A stretch of 64,000 nucleotides of DNA from JAMQPK01 sp963782595 (GTDB lineage Bacteria > Acidobacteriota > Vicinamibacteria > Vicinamibacterales > JAMQPK01). Made by a program: the position numbers and the translations under genes. Below are positions 50,715 through 60,018 of this stretch, one piece after another. How positions within the stretch are numbered: position 1 is the first letter of the stretch; each line of letters starts with the position of its first letter. The stretch spans positions 186,001-250,000 of the forward strand of contig CAWAKJ010000007.1 in the NCBI GenBank assembly GCA_963782595.1, written 5' to 3'. The notes below the pieces were generated by a model that worked only from the letters and a program-made list of their open reading frames with translations, was not told the origin of the DNA and ran no database searches.

Positions 50715-51711
50715 GCCGCAGCTTTCCGGCTCGCGCGCAGTGTTCGGCGATCGTGAAATAGTTCTGCACGGTTTTCGCGCCCAACACATACGGGTGCGGC
50801 GCGCCCGGCGCACGTTTCGCGAGGCGGGCCATCTTGTCGTCCGATCCATCCCAGCTCGGGTGGTTTGAAAGAAACACGTCGGCCCCCGCTTTCGCCGCCG
50901 CCTCACGGAAACGCTGCGCCGACGTGATGTACGCGTCGAACCAGCGGGTCGCAGGCCCATCGGGAGTAATCGTGAAGTTGAAGCCCGTTCCGCCCCAGAG
51001 CGCTGCGACGTGCGGCTTCCCGTTGTCTTTCACCGGCACGATCGTGGACATCGTGCCTGGTGTGTGGCCGAACGTATGGACGAAGGTCAACGTCGTGTCG
51101 CCCAGCGTCAGTTGCTGGCGATCGGTGACGACCATGTCGCGCTTCGGCTTCGGCCAGCTTTGCGTGTTGCGCCCGAGGAGATCCCAGTCAGCTGCAGTCA
51201 GCAGCACGCGGGCTCCGAACCGCTCCTGCAGGTACCAGGCGCCGCCGGCGTGATCGCGGTGCGCATGGCTGACGACGACATATTTGATCTGCGCGGGATC
51301 GAGCCCCAGCTTCTTCAGCCCACCGACCACCTGCTCTTCGACGGAGTAGTCGTAAATCGGATCGATGATGATGATGCCGGCCGATGTAGTGACAGCCCAC
51401 GAGGAATACGCGCGTTCGCCGACGTAGTAGAGGTTGTCGAACACCTTCATCGGCTCGCGCGCCCAGGTCGATCGATCGGGTGCCGCCTGCGGTCCGCGTG
51501 CAGGCGCCGCGGTGGTACCGGCAGCCGGCTGGCCTCCCCGCCGTGGCTGTGGCGTCGCACGCGCGGCCTGTTCGGGAGTGCATAAATCGATCAGCGGCGT
51601 TGGATCGCTGGCGGCCAGGGCCTTCGCGGCGGCGACGTGGGAATCCGGAGTATCGGCCGTCTGCGCAGAGAGGGTCGCGCCGAGCATGAGAGTGAACGCC
51701 AGTCTTTTCAT
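50707..51711 (-). CDS. Secreted MBL-fold hydrolase, subclass B3 beta-lactamase-like
   Basis: A 334-residue metallo-beta-lactamase-fold enzyme with a signal peptide. Metal ligands: HAHRDH (HxHxDH), the His in FGHTPGT and the His in FLSNHPSWD, the arrangement of subclass B3 lactamases. A Pro/Gly/Ala-rich segment (about residues 48-80) separates the signal from the catalytic domain. Many such proteins hydrolyse other substrates, so antibiotic resistance is not established. The ATG at 51711 has a GAGGTGG site. Confidence 0.85.
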   Translation of the reverse strand: MKRLAFTLMLGATLSAQTADTPDSHVAAAKALAASDPTPLIDLCTPEQAARATPQPRRGGQPAAGTTAAPARGPQAAPDRSTWAREPMKVFDNLYYVGERAYSSWAVTTSAGIIIIDPIYDYSVEEQVVGGLKKLGLDPAQIKYVVVSHAHRDHAGGAWYLQERFGARVLLTAADWDLLGRNTQSWPKPKRDMVVTDRQQLTLGDTTLTFVHTFGHTPGTMSTIVPVKDNGKPHVAALWGGTGFNFTITPDGPATRWFDAYITSAQRFREAAAKAGADVFLSNHPSWDGSDDKMARLAKRAPGAPHPYVLGAKTVQNYFTIAEHCARAGKLRLK

Positions 51712-51724
51712 AACCACCTCAAGT

Positions 51725-51759
51725 GTAGGGTGGGCCTTGCAGTTCAAGACCCGCCCTAC
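51725..51759. repeat. 35-bp palindrome (GTAGGGCGGGTCTTG family), copy 2
   Basis: Arms GTAGGGTGGGCCTTG and CAAGACCCGCCCTAC with a CAGTT loop; pairing has two G-U positions. It lies 13 bp upstream of the MBL start, on the leader side, as copy 1 does for the aminotransferase. Confidence 0.85.
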
Positions 51760-51768
51760 GATTTGCGC

Positions 51769-52557
51769 TCAGGTCGTGCGTGCCTTCCGCCGTGGGGCGG
51801 CGGCAGCGGTTGGAACTTGCTGTTTTGTCTGGTCCTCTTCGAGAGACGTGCGCAGCCAGCGCCCCGGCTCGTCGATGTGCTGACGCATGGCGCGCTCGGC
51901 GGCATCGGGATCGCGCGCGCGCAACGCCTCGAGCACGGGCATGTGACGATCGGCGATCTCCATCATGGAATGCCGCGACCGCGCAACCGTGAGAAGCGTG
52001 GTGTTGGCCAGGCGCATGCGTTCCCAAAACTGCCTCAACAGCCAGTTGCCGGACGCCTCGACGATGGCCAGATGAAACTTGAAATCCGCGTCGATCTGCG
52101 CGTTGTCGTCTCCCCGGGCGGCGGCCTTGCGCATCGTTTCGATGAGACTCTGTAGTCGCGTGAGCCCGCGCTGGTCGAGACGCACGGCGGCGTCCCGGGC
52201 AGCCAGGCCTTCCAGGACTGCGCGGATGGGGTAGACCTGCACGAGGTCTTCGGGCGACATCTTCCTGACAACGGCACCGCGGAACGGGGAGCTGTCGATG
52301 AATCCGAACATTTCGAGGTCGCGCAGCGCTTCGCGCACGGGCGCCTGGCTGACGTCGAATTGCTGCGCCACACGGGTTTCGATGATGCGTTCGCCCGGCG
52401 CGAGCCGTCCCTCGAGGATGTCGCGCATCAGGTGGTCGCGAATATCCTCCCGGAGCACGCGACGATCCAGCGAGTGCCGGCGGAACTGCCGGACGGGCCT
52501 GGAGGCGCGCTTCGATGGCTGTTTTCCCTTACGATTCACACTGGCTCCGTCCGGCAT
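51769..52557 (-). CDS. GntR-family regulator, FadR/FCD type
   Basis: A 262-residue regulator: N-terminal winged helix (about residues 45-105, with GERIIETRVAQQFDVSQAPVREALRDL in blocks) and a C-terminal FCD ligand domain with metal-type His/Asp residues (DADFKFHLAIV; HMPVLEALRA; AMRQHI). Such regulators sense sugar acids or fatty acids. It is divergent from the lactonase and PQQ operon, with a palindromic operator between them. Confidence 0.9.
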   Translation of the reverse strand: MPDGASVNRKGKQPSKRASRPVRQFRRHSLDRRVLREDIRDHLMRDILEGRLAPGERIIETRVAQQFDVSQAPVREALRDLEMFGFIDSSPFRGAVVRKMSPEDLVQVYPIRAVLEGLAARDAAVRLDQRGLTRLQSLIETMRKAAARGDDNAQIDADFKFHLAIVEASGNWLLRQFWERMRLANTTLLTVARSRHSMMEIADRHMPVLEALRARDPDAAERAMRQHIDEPGRWLRTSLEEDQTKQQVPTAAAAPRRKARTT

Positions 52558-52594
52558 CCTAACATGACCGGCCCGGGTGGGCATGTGATGCTCG

Positions 52595-52649
52595 TTGAGT
52601 TCGCCCCTCGATGACTGCTATATTGGCCGCGCCTGAAATTATCGATAAT
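52595..52649 (+). promoter_or_regulatory. Promoter and palindromic operator of the catabolic operon
   Basis: A -35 TTGAGT (52595-52600), 18-bp spacer and -10 TATATT (52619-52624) precede the lactonase gene. The perfect 12-bp palindrome ATTATCGATAAT (52638-52649) lies just past the expected start of transcription and is a likely GntR operator. Confidence 0.6.
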
Positions 52650-52659
52650 CGAGCAAATA

Positions 52660-53743
52660 ATGGGCCCCAACCCGCTCCTCGACTTCGGCATCGACAAAGA
52701 CCGGCTCCGCTATGTGGGCCAGGAGTTACAGCGCCCGGAGTGCATTCTGGCCGAGCCAGACGGTCTCCTGTGGGTGGCCGATGCGCGAGGCGGCGTCGTG
52801 CGCCTTGCGCCCGACGGGAGCCAGCAAATCGTCACGCAGACCATCATCGGATCATTTCCAGGGCGCCGGCTCCGACGCCCGACGCTACCTGCACGGCACG
52901 CTGCCCAATGGGCTCGCGTTCGACCGCAACGGAGATTTCCTGATTGCGAACTTCGGCACCGATTGCCTCGAGACCATGCGTCGCGACGGGGCGACCCGGG
53001 TGATGGTCGACACCATCGACGGCGCCGCAATCGGCAAGGTGAACTTCGTGCTTCGTGATTCGAAGGATCGGATCTGGATCACGGTGTCGACTCGAATCCG
53101 GAACTGGATGCACGCCCTGCGCACGGATCTCGCCGATGGCTTTCTGGCCCGCTACGATCGCGGTGCGTTCAGGATTGTGGCCGACGGCTTCCACTTTACG
53201 AACGAAATACGCTTCGACGCCAGGGAAGAATGGCTGTATGTCGCCGAAACCACAGGCGGCCGCATCACGCGCCTGCGGATCGACGAATGTGGTGATGTGC
53301 GTGAGCGCGAGGTGTTCGGTCCTGCCAGCCTCGGACGAGGCGCGTGGCCCGACGGCATCGCGTTCGACAGCTACGGCAACCTCTGGGGCACGATGGTGTA
53401 CTCGGACAAGTTGTTCGCGCTGACTCCGCAGGGCGATCTGCGCATTCTTCTCGACGAAGGCGACCCCGCGCGCGTCGAGCCGCTCGAGTGCGCGTTTCTG
53501 CGAGGCGAGGTGACCGAAGAGGTGCTCTTCGCGACCGGCCGAGGTGTCGCCCCGTGGATGGCGAGCGTCACGTTTGGCGGACCGGATTTGCGCACGGCAT
53601 ACATCGGGTCGCTCAAGGGGACCCGGATCCCGTTTTTCACGGCTCCGGCGCCGGGGCTGCCGATGATTCACTGGAACGAGCGCGGCGTCGGAACCGGCAC
53701 TCAGACGACGAGTTCACCACGTAGGCCGGGTCTTGCTGTCTAG
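52660..53743 (+). pseudogene. Frameshifted SMP-30/gluconolactonase-family protein
   Basis: Two frames join to one six-bladed lactonase-type propeller. The first (52660 to about 52850) starts MGPNPLLDFGIDKDRLRY and runs to IVTQTIIG; the second resumes at DHFQGAGSDARRYLHG and continues to 53743. The break near 52850 fits one extra G (ATCATCGGATCA) or a two-base loss. Landmarks include HGTLPNGLAFDRNGD and TNEIRFDAREEWLYVAE. If intact it would hydrolyse a sugar lactone from the PQQ dehydrogenases. Pseudogene or assembly error. Confidence 0.82.
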
Positions 53744-53770
53744 ACCCTGCTGACCAGGAGCAGTTCTCAC

Positions 53771-56041
53771 ATGCGGACATTCAAGGCGGCGCTGCTTGTT
53801 ATCGGTGTGTTGGCGATAGCCACCCAGTTTGGTCGCGCACAGACAGGCCGGACGACGTGGACCGACTACGGTGGTGGGCCGGACAACGCCCGGCACCTCA
53901 CGCTGACTCAGATCAATCGCTCGAACCTCGATCAACTCCGCATGGCCTGGACCTATCCCACGTCCGACAATATCTCGTACGTCTTCAACCCGATTGTCGT
54001 CGACAACATGATGTTCGTACTGGCGCGAAACAATTCGCTTGTCGCCCTCGACGCGACGACCGGCAAGGAAATCTGGATTCACGAAGGGCTGCAGGGCATC
54101 GCCCCGCGCGGTATCAACTACTGGGAGAGCAGAGACCGCTCCGATCGGCGGCTGCTGTTTCAATTGAACAGCTATCTGCAGGCGATCGATGCGCGTACGG
54201 GCAAGTCGATCACGACCTTCGGCAACAACGGCGCCGTCAATCTTCGCGAGGGTCTCGGAAGAGATCCGGCGAAGGTCGTGAAGACGCAATCCTCGACGCC
54301 GGGGAGGGTCTTCGAGAACCTGATCCTTCTCGGATCGGCCGCCGGCGAGAACTACATGGCGCCTGCAGGCGATCTTCGTGCGTTCGACGTCGTCACCGGC
54401 AAGCTCGTCTGGCAGTTCCATACGATTCCGCATCCCGGCGAGTATGGTTACGACACGTGGCCTCCGGATGCCTGGAAGTACATCGGCGGCGTCAACACCT
54501 GGGGGGAGATCACGGTCGATCCGGTAAGAGGCATCGCGTACTTTCCTCTCGGATCACCCACCTACGATTTCTACGGAGCCGATCGGCATGGCGCGAACCT
54601 GTTTGGGACCTCGTTGCTGGCGCTGAACGCGCGGACGGGAAAGCGCCTGTGGCATTACCAGATGGTGCACCACGATCTGTGGGACTACGACAACGTCGCC
54701 GCGCCGCAACTGACGACCGTTCGGCGCGACGGCAAGACGATCGATGTCGTGGCGCAGGCGGGCAAGACCGGTTTTCTGTACGTATTCGATCGTGTCACCG
54801 GCGAGTCGCTCTTTCCCATCGAGGAGCGCCGCGTGCCCCCGAGCGACATTCCAGGAGAGCAGGCGTGGCCGACTCAGCCGTTTCCGACCGCGCCGCCTCC
54901 GTTCGCGCGTCAGACGCTCACCGCAGACGATGTGAATCCGTACATCCTGACCGACGAAGAGCGCGAGACATGGAAGAAGCGGATCGCGAACGCACGCAGC
55001 CTGGGGCTGTTCACGCCGCCGACCTTGCAGGACACGATCTCGATCCCGGGCGCCCAGGGCGGAGCCAATTGGGGCACGACCTCGGCTGACCCCACTCGAG
55101 GCATCGTGTACGTGCTGAGCATCAACGTGCCCTCGATTTACAAGTTGAGCACCGAAGCGCCGGGCCCGGGCGGCCGCGGCGCCGCGGCCGGGCCGGAGGC
55201 GATCGCTCGTGGCCGCAGTCTGTACGAGGCGAAGTGCCAAACGTGCCACGGCAGCGACTTGAACGGGGACGGCAATTTTCCCTCGCTGGTCGATATCACG
55301 GTTCGCCTGGGCCCTGAATCGCTCCGCGAAGTGATTACGGGTGGACGTCCCGGCATGCCGTCGAACAACGATTTAGCCCAGCCCGACGTCACGGCGCTGG
55401 TCGCATTTCTCGGAACCCCGACTGGTTCGGCCGGCGGTGCGCGCGGCGCAGGACCCGCGCGCGGCACGCCGCCACCGGGTGGTCCCGTCGTCGCCGCGGG
55501 TGGTGCGCCGGGGGGCCGTGCCGTTCCTCCGGGCCGTGCTGGCGGTATGGTTGGGCCGGACTATCCGAGCGGTGTGAAAGTGCCGGAAGTCCGGATGTAC
55601 ACCGGCTACGGGATGAACGGCAACATCGTCAAGCCGCCGTACTCGACGCTTACTGCCTACGATCTCAATACCGGGACGATCAAGTGGCAGGTTCCGTCCG
55701 GTGGCGATGATGCACGCGCCCTGGCCGCCGGCGCGAAGGACACCGGCTACATCAGCCAGAGAACGGGCGTCATCACGACGTCCACCGGGCTGCTGTTCCA
55801 GGCCGGTGGCGACGGCAGGTTGCGTGTCTACGATTCCGAGACGGGCCGCGTGTTGCGGACAGTCGATCTGCCGGCGGGCTCGCGAGGGATCCCGGCCATG
55901 TACGAGGTCAACGGCCGGCAGTTCTTCGTCGTGAATGCCACCGCACCGACGGAGGGCGGGACCCGATCGATGCAGGGCGAGCTACGCCAGCCCAGAGGAT
56001 ATGTTGCGTTCGCACTGCCGGAGCGGCCGGCGGCGCAGTGA
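53771..56041 (+). CDS. PQQ dehydrogenase with a cytochrome c domain inside the propeller
   Basis: A 756-residue periplasmic quinoprotein (signal peptide about 1-23). The eight-bladed PQQ propeller includes blocks such as LVALDATTGKEIWIHEG, LLALNARTGKRLWHYQMVHHDLWDYD and GLLFQAGGDGRLRVYD. A haem c motif CQTCHG (Cys489, Cys492, His493) with a likely Met529 ligand forms a cytochrome domain placed before the last two blades rather than at the C-terminus, followed by a Gly/Pro/Ala-rich linker. It probably oxidises an alcohol or sugar and passes electrons through its own haem. First of a tightly spaced operon. Confidence 0.9.
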   Translation: MRTFKAALLVIGVLAIATQFGRAQTGRTTWTDYGGGPDNARHLTLTQINRSNLDQLRMAWTYPTSDNISYVFNPIVVDNMMFVLARNNSLVALDATTGKEIWIHEGLQGIAPRGINYWESRDRSDRRLLFQLNSYLQAIDARTGKSITTFGNNGAVNLREGLGRDPAKVVKTQSSTPGRVFENLILLGSAAGENYMAPAGDLRAFDVVTGKLVWQFHTIPHPGEYGYDTWPPDAWKYIGGVNTWGEITVDPVRGIAYFPLGSPTYDFYGADRHGANLFGTSLLALNARTGKRLWHYQMVHHDLWDYDNVAAPQLTTVRRDGKTIDVVAQAGKTGFLYVFDRVTGESLFPIEERRVPPSDIPGEQAWPTQPFPTAPPPFARQTLTADDVNPYILTDEERETWKKRIANARSLGLFTPPTLQDTISIPGAQGGANWGTTSADPTRGIVYVLSINVPSIYKLSTEAPGPGGRGAAAGPEAIARGRSLYEAKCQTCHGSDLNGDGNFPSLVDITVRLGPESLREVITGGRPGMPSNNDLAQPDVTALVAFLGTPTGSAGGARGAGPARGTPPPGGPVVAAGGAPGGRAVPPGRAGGMVGPDYPSGVKVPEVRMYTGYGMNGNIVKPPYSTLTAYDLNTGTIKWQVPSGGDDARALAAGAKDTGYISQRTGVITTSTGLLFQAGGDGRLRVYDSETGRVLRTVDLPAGSRGIPAMYEVNGRQFFVVNATAPTEGGTRSMQGELRQPRGYVAFALPERPAAQ

Positions 56042-56061
56042 TGGTGATCGGGAGGACTTCC

Positions 56062-58014
56062 ATGATTCGTCGATTCGGCTGCTACGCCGTCGCGCTCGCC
56101 GCGGCTGCGCTGTGGCTCACGCCATCAATCCGAGGCGCGTCCAAGAACTTTGCTCCCGATGTCGTGTTCACCGGATCGACGCTTACGGGCTGGCGCACGC
56201 TGGGACAGGCGGAATGGCGCGCACAGAACGGCGAGATTGTCGGCGTCCCGAAGTCCTCCGGTGGCTGGCTTATTGCGGATCGCGCCTATGAGGACGTCGC
56301 CGTATCGGCGGAGTTTCGCTGCGCGGCGGGCTGTCGAACCGGGGTCTTGCTTCGCGCCGAAAAGACCCCGGATGGAGGGCTGAAAGGCGTCTTCGTGTCG
56401 CTCAACGAAGGCGATCTCGTGTCGTATCGCCTGACGCTCGACGCGCAGGGCAACGAAACGTCGAGAGAGCGACTGCGTGCACCGGGCGGGGGGCAGTTGC
56501 GCGTGGCCCCTCCACCGCCGGCGAGTCCGCCGTCAGGCGCCGCACCTGCGGGTGGCGGTCCGCCACCGGGACCCCCGCCGATGCCGCGGGGCATGGCGTC
56601 GCCGATCCCCCGTCCTGTCACTGGTCTCCGGCCTGGTGAGTGGAACACGATCGAAGTCGTCCTCGACGCCAACATCCTCCGAGCCTTTCTGAACGACGCG
56701 ACCGGCATCAGCGACGGGGTCGCCGAGCGCGAGCACGGCGCATACGGTCCGTTCGCGCTGTATGTCGGCGGTACCGGTGAAGTGCGATTCAAGGACCTCT
56801 CCCAGAAGGACCTGCAGCCGCGCGTGGCGCTTCCCGAAGCGGTCTCCACACGCTTCCGTATGCAGACGCTGAACGAGTTCTACTACGGGTGGGGACCCGC
56901 GGTGTCCGACATCAACCGCGACGGCACCCCGGACATCGTTGCCGGACAGTATTACTACCTCGGCCCCGACTACACGACCGCCCGTGAAATCTACCTGGCT
57001 GGGACGATCGATCCAGGCACGCAGTATTTCAACGGTCTGCAATACACCTACGATTTCACCGGAGACGGCTGGCCCGACGTGGTGAACGCGATCTTCCAGC
57101 GGCAGGCGATTCTCTACGTGAATCCGCGCGGAGAATCACGACGCTGGGACACCTACGCCGTGACCGACCGGATGACGTGCGAGTTCATGCTGCTGAAAGA
57201 TGTCGACGCTGACGGCAAGCCCGAGTTCATCTTCAAGGACAGCGAGAACACGATCGTCTATGCCAAACCCGATCCGGCCAATCCGACCGGGATGTGGACC
57301 AAGCACGCCATCAGCGAGCCCGGACCCTGGGCGAACCATGGGATGGGCACTGGCGATGTGAATGGTGACGGTCGCGTCGATTTCCTCAACGCATTCGGCT
57401 GGTGGGAGCAGCCCGCCAAGGGACAACCGGGTCCGTGGAGTTATCATCCCGCCGCGTTCGGCCGGTGGACCAGGTCGAGCCCCGGCGGCGCCGAGATCGC
57501 CGTGTACGACGTCAACGGCGATGGTCTCAACGACGTCGTCACGTCTCTGCAGGCGCACGGTTGGGGTTTGTCGTGGTTCGAGCAGAAGAAGGCGGCGGAC
57601 GGCGGGCGGTCGTTCGTCGAGCATCTCATCATGGGCGACTTCTCGACGAAGAACGCCGGCGGTGTGACGTTCTCACAGCTTCATGGCGCCACCAATGCCG
57701 ATATCGACGGCGATGGCCTCACCGACTTCATCACGGGCAAGCGGTTCTGGTCGCATCTCGACACATTCATCGATCCCGATCCGCACGGAGCGCCGGTGTT
57801 GTACGTCTACCGGACGGTGCGCAATCCTCGCGCGCCGGGAGGTGCGGAGTTCGTTCCGGAACTCGTCCACAACCGTTCCGGGGTCGGTTCCCACGTGGCG
57901 ACCGTCGATCTCAACAAGGACGGGCGCCCGGAGATCATCACGTCAACGAAACGGGGCACGTTCATTTTCTGGAATCAATGGAACGCCGGTACCGCGACGC
58001 GCACGGCGCGTTGA
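56062..58014 (+). CDS. DUF1080-like plus seven-bladed FG-GAP protein
   Basis: A 650-residue secreted protein. Residues about 30-245 form a DUF1080/LamG-like jelly roll interrupted by a Pro/Gly-rich insert. Residues about 280-650 carry seven calcium-loop repeats: DINRDGTPDIV, DFTGDGWPDVV, DVDADGKPEF, DVNGDGRVDFL, DVNGDGLNDVV, DIDGDGLTDFI and DLNKDGRPEII, fitting a seven-bladed propeller. The start at 56062 has GGGAGG. It lies between two PQQ dehydrogenases and may bind the carbohydrate substrate. Confidence 0.85.
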   Translation: MIRRFGCYAVALAAAALWLTPSIRGASKNFAPDVVFTGSTLTGWRTLGQAEWRAQNGEIVGVPKSSGGWLIADRAYEDVAVSAEFRCAAGCRTGVLLRAEKTPDGGLKGVFVSLNEGDLVSYRLTLDAQGNETSRERLRAPGGGQLRVAPPPPASPPSGAAPAGGGPPPGPPPMPRGMASPIPRPVTGLRPGEWNTIEVVLDANILRAFLNDATGISDGVAEREHGAYGPFALYVGGTGEVRFKDLSQKDLQPRVALPEAVSTRFRMQTLNEFYYGWGPAVSDINRDGTPDIVAGQYYYLGPDYTTAREIYLAGTIDPGTQYFNGLQYTYDFTGDGWPDVVNAIFQRQAILYVNPRGESRRWDTYAVTDRMTCEFMLLKDVDADGKPEFIFKDSENTIVYAKPDPANPTGMWTKHAISEPGPWANHGMGTGDVNGDGRVDFLNAFGWWEQPAKGQPGPWSYHPAAFGRWTRSSPGGAEIAVYDVNGDGLNDVVTSLQAHGWGLSWFEQKKAADGGRSFVEHLIMGDFSTKNAGGVTFSQLHGATNADIDGDGLTDFITGKRFWSHLDTFIDPDPHGAPVLYVYRTVRNPRAPGGAEFVPELVHNRSGVGSHVATVDLNKDGRPEIITSTKRGTFIFWNQWNAGTATRTAR

Positions 58015-58031
58015 TCCCGGCTGCCTGGACC

Positions 58032-60017
58032 ATGAGACTTTTACAACTCACAGCGATTGGATTGGCGGGTGCGGCCCTCGTCTCTGCTCAGGCGCCCAAA
58101 CCTGCGATCGACTGGCCCTCGCACGGTCATGACGTCGGGGCGCGGCGATATTCGCCGCTCAAGCAAATTAACACCGGCAACGTATCGACGCTGCAACTCG
58201 CGTGGACGTACGACACGCCAGCCGCGGTTCCACCGGGTCCCTCGCGCGGCGGACCTGCTCCCGAAGCTCAGGGCGAAGGGGCGCCGACGGCACCCGTGAC
58301 GCCGTCACGGCCTGCGCCGCGGCAGTCAGCATCGACTCCGCTCGTCGTCGATGGGGTGATGTACCTCGCTACGGCCTACAACCGCGTTGCTGCGCTCGAC
58401 GCCGAGACTGGAAAGGAAATCTGGGTCAAAGACATCGGGAATACCCCCTCGATCCGCGGCCTCGCGTATTGGCCCGGTACCGGAGATATTCCGGCGCAGT
58501 TGGTGTTCGGCACCAGCGATGGCTCTTCGCTGCTCATCTCGCTTTATGCCAAGACAGGCGAGTTCGTTCCGGGATTCGGACAAGGCGGCAAGGTCGACTT
58601 GCGCCAGGGCGTCGGCGAGAAGTTTCCGAAGCTCCGCGTGGCGCTGTCGTCGCCTCCTGCCATTTACAGGCATCTGGCGATCACCGGCGCTCATTCGCAG
58701 GAGGCGCCGAGCCTCGGCCCATCAGGTGATGTGCGAGCGTGGGATCTGCGAACAGGGAAGATCGCGTGGACGTTCCATACGATACCGAGACCTGGCGAGC
58801 CGAACCACGACGTATGGAAGAACGACCAGTGGGCCGATCGCGCCGGCGCGAATGCGTGGGGTTTCATCACGATCGACGAAGCGCGGGGCATCGCCTACGT
58901 TCCGACCGGGACCCCGGCAACCGATTTTTACGGAGGCGATCGGCTCGGCCCGAACCTTTACGGTTCGTCGCTGCTCGCGCTCGATGCGTCAACCGGGAAA
59001 TTGAAATGGTATTTTCAGACCACGCATCACGATAACTGGGACTACGACCTGTCGGCTCCACCGGCACTCATTGACGTGAGGCAGAACGGCCGCACGATTC
59101 CGGCGGTCGCGCAGTACACCAAGCAGGGCCTCCTGTTCATCTTCGACCGGGTGACAGGGAAGCCAATCTTCGGTGTCGAGGAGCGCCCCGTCATCTCCGA
59201 CAATCCATTGCCGGGCGACGAGTACTCGCCTACTCAGCCTTTTCCGGTGAAGCCTGCACCGATCGCCCGGATGACCTTCTCGCCGAATGACGTCGCGAAG
59301 GTGACGGCCGAACACGAGAAATACTGCCGGGGCTTGCTCGAACTCGAAGGCGGAGTCAAGACTGGTGGGCCGTACGCGCAGTACGGTCCGAAGCTGAGCG
59401 TGATTTTCCCCGGCTGGACCGGCGGTGGGAACTGGAATGGCTCTGCATTCGATCCGGGTCTCGGGTACCTCTACATACCCACGCAGGATGTAGGGATGCT
59501 CAACAAGATGATTAAGAGCGAGAGATCCGAGAACATGTACGTTCGTTCCGGCCCAGACAACGCGCCGCCGATGCTCGGCACGAACTTCTGGGACGGTAGA
59601 AAAAGCTGGCCCTGTCAGCAGCCGCCGTGGGGCGAACTGGTGGCGGTGAACGTGAATACGGGCGATGTGGCCTGGAGAGTGCCACTGGGCTCGTTTGAAG
59701 AGCTCGACGCGCTGGGCGTGCCGACGACCGGAACGTTGAATCGTGGTGGTCCGATCGCCACAGCCGGAGGCGTGGTGTTCATTGCGGCTTCTCAGGACGC
59801 ACGGTTTCGCGCCTTCGACGCGCGGACAGGAAAAGTACTGTGGTCTGCCGACCTGACCGAGAATGGCCGCGCTGTGCCGATTACCTATCAGGGCAAGAGC
59901 GGCAAACAGTTTGTCGCCATCATGGCGGGCGGCGGGCGTCCGGTTGCACGCAAGGTCGACGAGAGTCAGATCGGCGGCCGCCTGCACGTTTACGCATTGC
60001 CCGGCGGAAGCCGCTGA
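58032..60017 (+). CDS. PQQ-dependent dehydrogenase (no haem)
   Basis: A 661-residue quinoprotein dehydrogenase with a signal peptide (about 1-19) and an eight-bladed propeller (PLVVDGVMYLATAYNRVAALD, GDVRAWDLRTGKIAWTFHTI, LDASTGKLKWYFQTTHHDNWDYD and ARFRAFDARTGKVLWS, each split across blocks). An insert with EHEKYCRGLLELEG occupies the place of the cytochrome in the upstream paralogue but lacks CxxCH, so electrons must go to a separate carrier. Start at 58032, 17 bp after the FG-GAP stop. Confidence 0.9.
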   Translation: MRLLQLTAIGLAGAALVSAQAPKPAIDWPSHGHDVGARRYSPLKQINTGNVSTLQLAWTYDTPAAVPPGPSRGGPAPEAQGEGAPTAPVTPSRPAPRQSASTPLVVDGVMYLATAYNRVAALDAETGKEIWVKDIGNTPSIRGLAYWPGTGDIPAQLVFGTSDGSSLLISLYAKTGEFVPGFGQGGKVDLRQGVGEKFPKLRVALSSPPAIYRHLAITGAHSQEAPSLGPSGDVRAWDLRTGKIAWTFHTIPRPGEPNHDVWKNDQWADRAGANAWGFITIDEARGIAYVPTGTPATDFYGGDRLGPNLYGSSLLALDASTGKLKWYFQTTHHDNWDYDLSAPPALIDVRQNGRTIPAVAQYTKQGLLFIFDRVTGKPIFGVEERPVISDNPLPGDEYSPTQPFPVKPAPIARMTFSPNDVAKVTAEHEKYCRGLLELEGGVKTGGPYAQYGPKLSVIFPGWTGGGNWNGSAFDPGLGYLYIPTQDVGMLNKMIKSERSENMYVRSGPDNAPPMLGTNFWDGRKSWPCQQPPWGELVAVNVNTGDVAWRVPLGSFEELDALGVPTTGTLNRGGPIATAGGVVFIAASQDARFRAFDARTGKVLWSADLTENGRAVPITYQGKSGKQFVAIMAGGGRPVARKVDESQIGGRLHVYALPGGSR

Positions 60018-60018
60018 C

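Noticed and set aside
50707..51711. Antibiotic resistance gene (B3 beta-lactamase)
   Set aside because: Metal ligands fit, but many MBL-fold proteins share them; activity cannot be inferred.
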